Shown here piece by piece: positions 14,623-17,630 of a stretch of 17,630 nucleotides of DNA (within the stretch, counting starts at the first letter, position 1; every line of letters begins with the position of its first letter). The notes under the pieces were generated by a model. That model did no database searches. It saw nothing but the letters and a program-made list of their open reading frames with translations, and was not told the origin of the DNA. The stretch is from JAXDLK01 sp034666665 (GTDB lineage: Bacteria; Desulfobacterota; Binatia; JACPRU01). Made by a program: the position numbers and the translations under genes. Location: the NCBI GenBank assembly GCA_034666665.1, contig JAXDLK010000247.1, positions 1 through 17,630 of the forward strand. The letters run 5' to 3'.

Positions 14623-14766
14623 CAATGACGCTTTCCGATTCCCCTCTCCCATCCTGGGAGAGGGTGGCCTGCAATGACCGCTTCCAATTCCCCTCTCCCA
14701 TCCTGGGAGAGGGTGGCCGAAGGCCGGGTGAGGGTCTGGCCGGGTGAGGGTCTGCCGGGTGGAGGG
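14623..14766. repeat. Right cluster of the interspersed repeat with 49-bp and 16-bp tandem units
   Basis: Directly after the dehydrogenase stop, a 49-base unit (14623-14671) repeats from 14672. Each unit carries the 10-bp hairpin CCCTCTCCCA-TCC-TGGGAGAGGG (14642-14664 and 14691-14713). The tail then repeats GGCCGGGTGAGGGTCT at 14722-14737 and 14738-14753, with a third partial copy to 14766. Bases 14660-14734 equal 13489-13563 exactly. The hairpins may also serve as the 3' end of the dehydrogenase message. Confidence 0.88.
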
Positions 14767-14777
14767 CATCCCCCCAA

Positions 14778-14820
14778 AATGAGAAGAGCCCCCGGGGGGA
14801 TGTCCCCGCGGGGGCTCTTC
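14778..14820 (-). terminator. Intrinsic terminator of the cold-shock gene
   Basis: GAAGAGCCCCCG (14783-14794) pairs perfectly with CGGGGGCTCTTC (14809-14820). The loop itself pairs as GGGGA-TG-TCCCC, giving a stem of about 17 bp with one internal mismatch. Read on the minus strand, the stem is followed by TCATTTTGG, a short T-run. It lies about 30 bases after the cold-shock stop codon in that orientation. Confidence 0.75.
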
Positions 14821-14851
14821 GATCCGCTTTCGATACGGCGCGCCCCGAAGG

Positions 14852-15052
14852 CTACGCCTTCGCGACGTTGGAGGCCTGAAGTCCCTTCGGCCCCTGGATC
14901 ACGTCGAACGACACCCGCTGCCCCTCTTCGAGGCTGCGGAAGCCGTCGCCCGAGATCGCGCTGTAGTGGACGAACACGTCTTGCCCGTCATCCTGAGTGA
15001 TGAAGCCGTAGCCTTTTTGCTTGTTGAACCATTTCACCAATCCCTGAGCCAC
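14852..15052 (-). CDS. Cold-shock domain protein (CspA family)
   Basis: The 66-residue protein is a single cold-shock domain, the usual family length. RNA-binding motifs are RNP1 KGYGFITQ (13-20) and RNP2 DVFVHYSAI (25-33), with the conserved aromatic WF at 8-9. It binds single-stranded RNA or DNA and acts as an RNA chaperone in the cytoplasm. The start chosen is GTG 15050-15052, reading MAQGLVKWF like most family members, with AAGGAG (plus 15063-15068) ten bases upstream. A GTG nine bases further upstream nearly touches that Shine-Dalgarno and is unlikely. The open frame extends to 15160, but those residues are unlike the family. A leader with palindromic GTTC/GAAC sites precedes it, and it is transcribed divergently from the enoyl-CoA hydratase operon. 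Confidence 0.95.
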   Translation of the reverse strand: MAQGLVKWFNKQKGYGFITQDDGQDVFVHYSAISGDGFRSLEEGQRVSFDVIQGPKGLQASNVAKA

Positions 15053-15112
15053 CTGCTTCACTCTCCTTTCCTTCGTCTGTTCTGAGGGAAAGCTCGGCTT
15101 CGGGTTGCGGGC

Positions 15113-15136
15113 CAGAACGCAAATGTTCTGCGAACA
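15113..15136 (-). promoter_or_regulatory. GTTC/GAAC palindromes in the cold-shock leader
   Basis: CAGAAC (15113-15118) and GTTCTG (15125-15130) form a 6-bp inverted repeat. Overlapping it, TGTTC-TGC-GAACA (15124-15136) is a perfect 5-bp palindrome with a 3-base spacer. The GTTC-N3-GAAC arrangement also occurs in front of the Cys-rich gene near 6494. It could be an operator or leader-RNA hairpins; the position, 60-85 bases before the start, suits either. Confidence 0.35.
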
Positions 15137-15238
15137 CTGTGCTGAAGCTTCTCCCCACACGCATTGGCGCGGCTGTTAGCACAGCGTGTTCAGTCTCGGC
15201 AAATGATTTGGGACCCCCCTTGACGCCGCGGGTTCTTC

Positions 15239-15268
15239 CTTGACCAGCATTTCAAGCACATGATTAAA
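15239..15268 (+). promoter_or_regulatory. Candidate promoter and operator of the hydratase operon
   Basis: TTGACC (15240-15245) and ATTAAA (15263-15268) are separated by 17 bases, a reasonable -35/-10 pair in the most AT-rich patch of the intergenic region. The -10 match is only partial. An inverted repeat CTTGA-N8-TCAAG (15239-15243 / 15252-15256) overlaps the -35 element, a plausible repressor site for a CoA-responsive regulator, which is inference. Confidence 0.35.
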
Positions 15269-15317
15269 GCGAACGATTGAACGGACCGGGGTGTCGGGGC
15301 CGTGGTCCCTCCGCCAC

Positions 15318-15330
15318 GGAGGTGGACTTG
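15318..15330 (+). promoter_or_regulatory. Ribosome-binding site that decides the hydratase start
   Basis: GGAGG at 15318-15322 lies five bases before TTG 15328. A GTG at 15322 overlaps the Shine-Dalgarno itself and a TTG at 15277 has none, so TTG 15328 is the best start. Confidence 0.6.
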
Positions 15331-16140
15331 TCCGAGATCCTTTACGAGAAGCAGGGGCGGATCGCCCTCGTCACCATCAACCGCCCGGAGCGGCGAAATG
15401 CCCTCAACCGGGCGGCGTTCGGCCAGCTCGCCGACGCCTGGATGGACTTCGAGCGCGACCCGGAGCTCTGGGTCGCGGTGGTGACCGGCGCCGGCGACGC
15501 GTTCTGCGCCGGCGGTGACCTGAAGGAGGCGATCCAGTTCTTCGCCGACAACGCGGAGGACCTCGCCTCGGGCCGCCAGACCGCCGGGGCCGCCGGGTAT
15601 CACCCGATGTCGCCGCTGATCGCCATGCTCCGGGAAGTCGAGATCTACAAGCCGATCATCGCCGCGGTGAACGGCATCTGCGTCGCCGGCGGCATGGAGA
15701 TGCTGCTCGGAACCGACATCCGCATCGCCTCGGAGCGAGCGACGTTCGGGATCTACGAGCCGCGGCGCGGGCTCTTCCCCGGAGGCGGCACGACGGTCCG
15801 ACTGCCGCGCCAGATCCCCTACTGCATGGCGATGGAGGTGCTCCTCACCGCCGATCCGATCTCCGCGGAGCTCGCGTACGAGATGGGGATCGTCAACCGG
15901 GTCGTCGCTCACGAAGAGGTCCTGCCCGCGGCGATGCGCTTCGCGGAGACCATCTGCAAGAACGGCCCGGTCGCCGTCCGCGCCGTCAAGGAGTGCGTCC
16001 AGCGGAACCTCCGGCTGCCGCTGAAGGAGGCCTTCGACCTCGAGCTCGAGTTCTCGGCGCGGGTGTTCTCGAGCGACGACGCGCAGGAAGGCCTGGCCTC
16101 GTTCCGCGAGAAGCGGCCACCGGTGTGGAAGGGGCGTTGA
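15328..16140 (+). CDS. Enoyl-CoA hydratase/isomerase (crotonase family)
   Basis: The 270-residue protein has the usual crotonase length. The first oxyanion-hole strand reads DAFCAGGDLKE (57-67), and the second oxyanion-hole region reads NGICVAGGMEMLLGTDIRIAS (115-135). Glu124 in GGMEM and Glu144 in FGIYEPRRG occupy the two acidic positions used by true hydratases, followed by PGGGTTVRLPR. It should act on an acyl-CoA thioester in the cytoplasm, hydrating a 2-enoyl-CoA or doing a related crotonase reaction. The start is TTG 15328, set by GGAGG five bases upstream. The TGA stop overlaps the next gene's ATG by one base (TGATG), so it leads a coupled operon with the reductoisomerase-like and acyl-CoA synthetase genes. 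The exact substrate is unknown. Confidence 0.92.
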   Translation: MSEILYEKQGRIALVTINRPERRNALNRAAFGQLADAWMDFERDPELWVAVVTGAGDAFCAGGDLKEAIQFFADNAEDLASGRQTAGAAGYHPMSPLIAMLREVEIYKPIIAAVNGICVAGGMEMLLGTDIRIASERATFGIYEPRRGLFPGGGTTVRLPRQIPYCMAMEVLLTADPISAELAYEMGIVNRVVAHEEVLPAAMRFAETICKNGPVAVRAVKECVQRNLRLPLKEAFDLELEFSARVFSSDDAQEGLASFREKRPPVWKGR

Positions 16141-17138
16141 TGATGGCGACCGTCTACTACGACGAGGACGCGAGCCTGGAGCCGCTCCGCGGCCGCACCG
16201 TCGCGGTCATCGGTTACGGCAATCAAGGCCGCGCCCAGGCGCTCAACCTGCGCGACTCGGGGATCGACGTTGTCGTCGGCAACCTCGAGGACTCCTACGC
16301 CGCGACCGCGCGCGCCGACCGGTTCGAGCCGCTGCCGATCGAGCAGGTCGCGGCGCGCGCCGACGTCTTGCTGCTCTTGCTCCCGGACGAGGTCCAGCCC
16401 GAGGTGTACGCGAGCTCGATCGCGCCGCACCTGAGAGGCGGAGGGGCGCTCTGCTTCGCGCACGGCTACAACATCGCGTTCGGTCTCATCGAGGCCGCCG
16501 CCGAGCTCGACGTCTTCATGGTGGCGCCGCGGATGATCGGTGCCGGCGTCCGCGAGCGCTACGTCTCCGGAGGAGGCTTTCCGAGCTTCGTCGGCGTACA
16601 CCGGGACGCCACGGGCCACGCGAAGGAGCGCATGCTGGCGATCGCACGTGGAATCGGCTCGACGCGCGCCGGCTGTCTGGAGATCGGCTTCCAGGACGAG
16701 GCGACCCTCGACCTCTTCACCGAACAGGCGTTCGGTCCCGCCTTCGGAGCCGCGATGCGCGCGGCCCTCGAGACGCTGGTCGAAGCCGGCTACCCGCCGG
16801 AGGCCGTCGTGCTCGAGCTCTACCTCTCGGGCGAGCTCTCGACCTCGCTCGCGAAGGCGGCGGAGCTCGGCATGATCGCCCAGTGGGAGCTCCACTCGCA
16901 CACCAGCCAGTACGGCACGATGACCCGGAGCGCACGATTCGCCGACCTCGACCTGAAGGGTCGCATGCGCGAGATCCTCGGCGAGATCCGCTCGGGCGCG
17001 TTCGCGCGCGAGTGGCAGGCGGAGCAGGCGGCGGGGCTCCCTCTCTTTCGCCAGGCGAAGGAGATGCTGCGCCATCTCCCGCTCGCGGAGTGGGAGGCCA
17101 TGGCTCGGAAAGCGTTCCGCCGAGACCGCGACGGATGA
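16140..17138 (+). CDS. Divergent ketol-acid reductoisomerase (IlvC)-like protein
   Basis: The 332-residue length matches class I ketol-acid reductoisomerase. The Rossmann loop is VIGYGNQGRAQALNLRDSG (23-41), FAHGYNI holds the conserved His108, and DLFTEQ gives metal ligands Asp191 and Glu195. The knotted domain contains ETLVEAGYPPEAVVLELYLS and ends with GEIRSGAFAREW. Two canonical catalytic residues are changed: the Lys of APK is Arg131 (VAPRMIGAGVR), and the second Glu of the E-x3-E metal pair is Ser230 after Glu226. The usual ISNTAEYG is HSHTSQYG. Canonical branched-chain synthesis is therefore doubtful. It may be a reductase or isomerase for another acid or a CoA-derived intermediate, since it lies between a crotonase and an acyl-CoA synthetase with overlapping junctions. 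GGAAGGGG lies shortly before ATG 16140; a second ATG follows at 16143. No other ilv gene is adjacent. Confidence 0.88.
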   Translation: MMATVYYDEDASLEPLRGRTVAVIGYGNQGRAQALNLRDSGIDVVVGNLEDSYAATARADRFEPLPIEQVAARADVLLLLLPDEVQPEVYASSIAPHLRGGGALCFAHGYNIAFGLIEAAAELDVFMVAPRMIGAGVRERYVSGGGFPSFVGVHRDATGHAKERMLAIARGIGSTRAGCLEIGFQDEATLDLFTEQAFGPAFGAAMRAALETLVEAGYPPEAVVLELYLSGELSTSLAKAAELGMIAQWELHSHTSQYGTMTRSARFADLDLKGRMREILGEIRSGAFAREWQAEQAAGLPLFRQAKEMLRHLPLAEWEAMARKAFRRDRDG

Positions 17139-17630
17139 GCTCCGCGGCCGATCCTCCCGCCGTCGGGCTGACGGCGGGTCGCTGGCCGGTGCCGCCGCTC
17201 GGCCGGCGGTTGAGAACGCTCGTTCTCGAGAATCACCGGCTGACGATGGCGAACCTGACGGACGCCTTCGCCGATCTCTACGAGAACCGGCCGCTCTTCT
17301 TCCTCGACCGCGCGATCGACTACTCCTTCTTCCGCGGCAGCGAGATCAGCTATCGGACGCTCGCGCGGTTCGCGCGACGTGTGTCCTCCGCGCTCACCCG
17401 CCTCGGCGTCCGCCGCGGCGACCGCGTCGGCCTGGCGACGCGAAACCGCGTGGAGATGGCGTTCGTCGAGTTCGGCGCGCAGCGGATCGGCGCCGTCGCC
17501 GTTCCGATCAACGCCATGCTCAAGGCCGAGGAGATCCAGACCTTGACGGCCGATTCGGGCTGCCGCGTGCTCGTCACCGACCGCGCGGTCTTCGACGAGA
17601 ACGTCAAGGAGCGCTCCCGCATCCCGTCGG
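17135..17630 (+). CDS. Acyl-CoA synthetase (AMP-forming), N-terminal part, cut by the window end
   Basis: ATG 17135 overlaps the preceding stop as ATGA, and the frame stays open to the last base, giving 165 residues. The sequence has the N-terminal pattern of AMP-dependent acyl-CoA ligases: NLTDAFADLYENRPLFF, then ISYRTLARFARRVSSALTRLGVRRGDRVGLATRNRVEMAFVEFG with each sub-motif in family order, and AVAVPINAMLKAEEIQTLTADSGCRVLVTD. The ATP-binding P-loop and adenylation motifs lie beyond the window, so activity cannot be checked. It would activate a carboxylic acid to its CoA thioester, supplying the substrate for the hydratase in the same operon. The substrate class is unknown; the short Pro-rich N-terminal extension (residues 1-35) is not diagnostic. 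Confidence 0.88.
   Translation, partial: MSSAADPPAVGLTAGRWPVPPLGRRLRTLVLENHRLTMANLTDAFADLYENRPLFFLDRAIDYSFFRGSEISYRTLARFARRVSSALTRLGVRRGDRVGLATRNRVEMAFVEFGAQRIGAVAVPINAMLKAEEIQTLTADSGCRVLVTDRAVFDENVKERSRIPS

Noticed and set aside
13354..14766. CRISPR array
   Set aside because: The repeats are hairpin elements in direct tandem without regular unique spacers and no cas gene is present.
15277..15327. Longer N-terminus for the enoyl-CoA hydratase from TTG 15277
   Set aside because: It lacks a ribosome-binding site, overlaps the likely transcription start and adds residues unlike crotonases.
16140..17138. Annotation as canonical ilvC
   Set aside because: The catalytic Lys and one metal-binding Glu are replaced and no branched-chain biosynthesis gene is adjacent.

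Overview
The window is a very GC-rich bacterial chromosome segment with dense coding, strong G/C preference at third codon positions and many gene junctions overlapping by 1-4 bases. A lipoprotein signal peptide, an OPT-family transporter, sensor kinases, a cold-shock gene and a fatty-acid-type CoA operon suggest a free-living, probably Gram-negative soil or sediment lineage (Methylomirabilota/Rokubacteria, Desulfobacterota/Binatota or Acidobacteriota style). The lineage is inferred from gene style only; no rRNA, tRNA, phage or complete transposon is visible.

Left edge (1-834, + strand): a 5'-truncated ribbon-helix-helix segment, a DUF5678-like small protein and a retropepsin-like aspartic protease. 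The first two look like one fused gene broken by a frameshift near 131-150. A near-perfect 26-bp inverted repeat (745-770 / 809-834) closes this unit against the convergent operon.

838-6476 (- strand), read right to left: a small Cys-rich zinc-ribbon-like protein, a membrane-anchored zinc-ribbon TPR protein, a CbbQ/NorQ-type MoxR AAA+ ATPase and a very long CbbO/NorD-type VWA protein. The last three overlap by 4 bases at each junction. This is a AAA+/VWA metal-cofactor-insertion type chaperone module, but no Rubisco, nitric-oxide reductase or gas-vesicle gene is near it.

6477-7028 is a 552-base non-coding region with repeats and hairpins. 7029-13400 (+ strand): a GAF sensor histidine kinase with an unusual H-box, an ACT-domain formyltetrahydrofolate deformylase (PurU-like) coupled to a tiny lipoprotein and then an OPT transporter, and a double-PAS histidine kinase cut by an in-frame TAG between its dimerization and ATPase domains.

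13354-14851: a zinc alcohol-dehydrogenase-family gene lies between two clusters of a hairpin-forming interspersed repeat, sharing an exact 75-bp direct repeat. A cold-shock protein gene (- strand) follows with its own strong terminator. 15240-17630 (+ strand): from a promoter divergent to the cold-shock gene runs a tightly coupled operon of a crotonase-family enoyl-CoA hydratase, a divergent ketol-acid-reductoisomerase-like protein lacking two canonical catalytic residues, and an acyl-CoA synthetase cut by the window end. Those three genes, together with the orphan AAA+/VWA module, are the best candidates for undescribed biology here.
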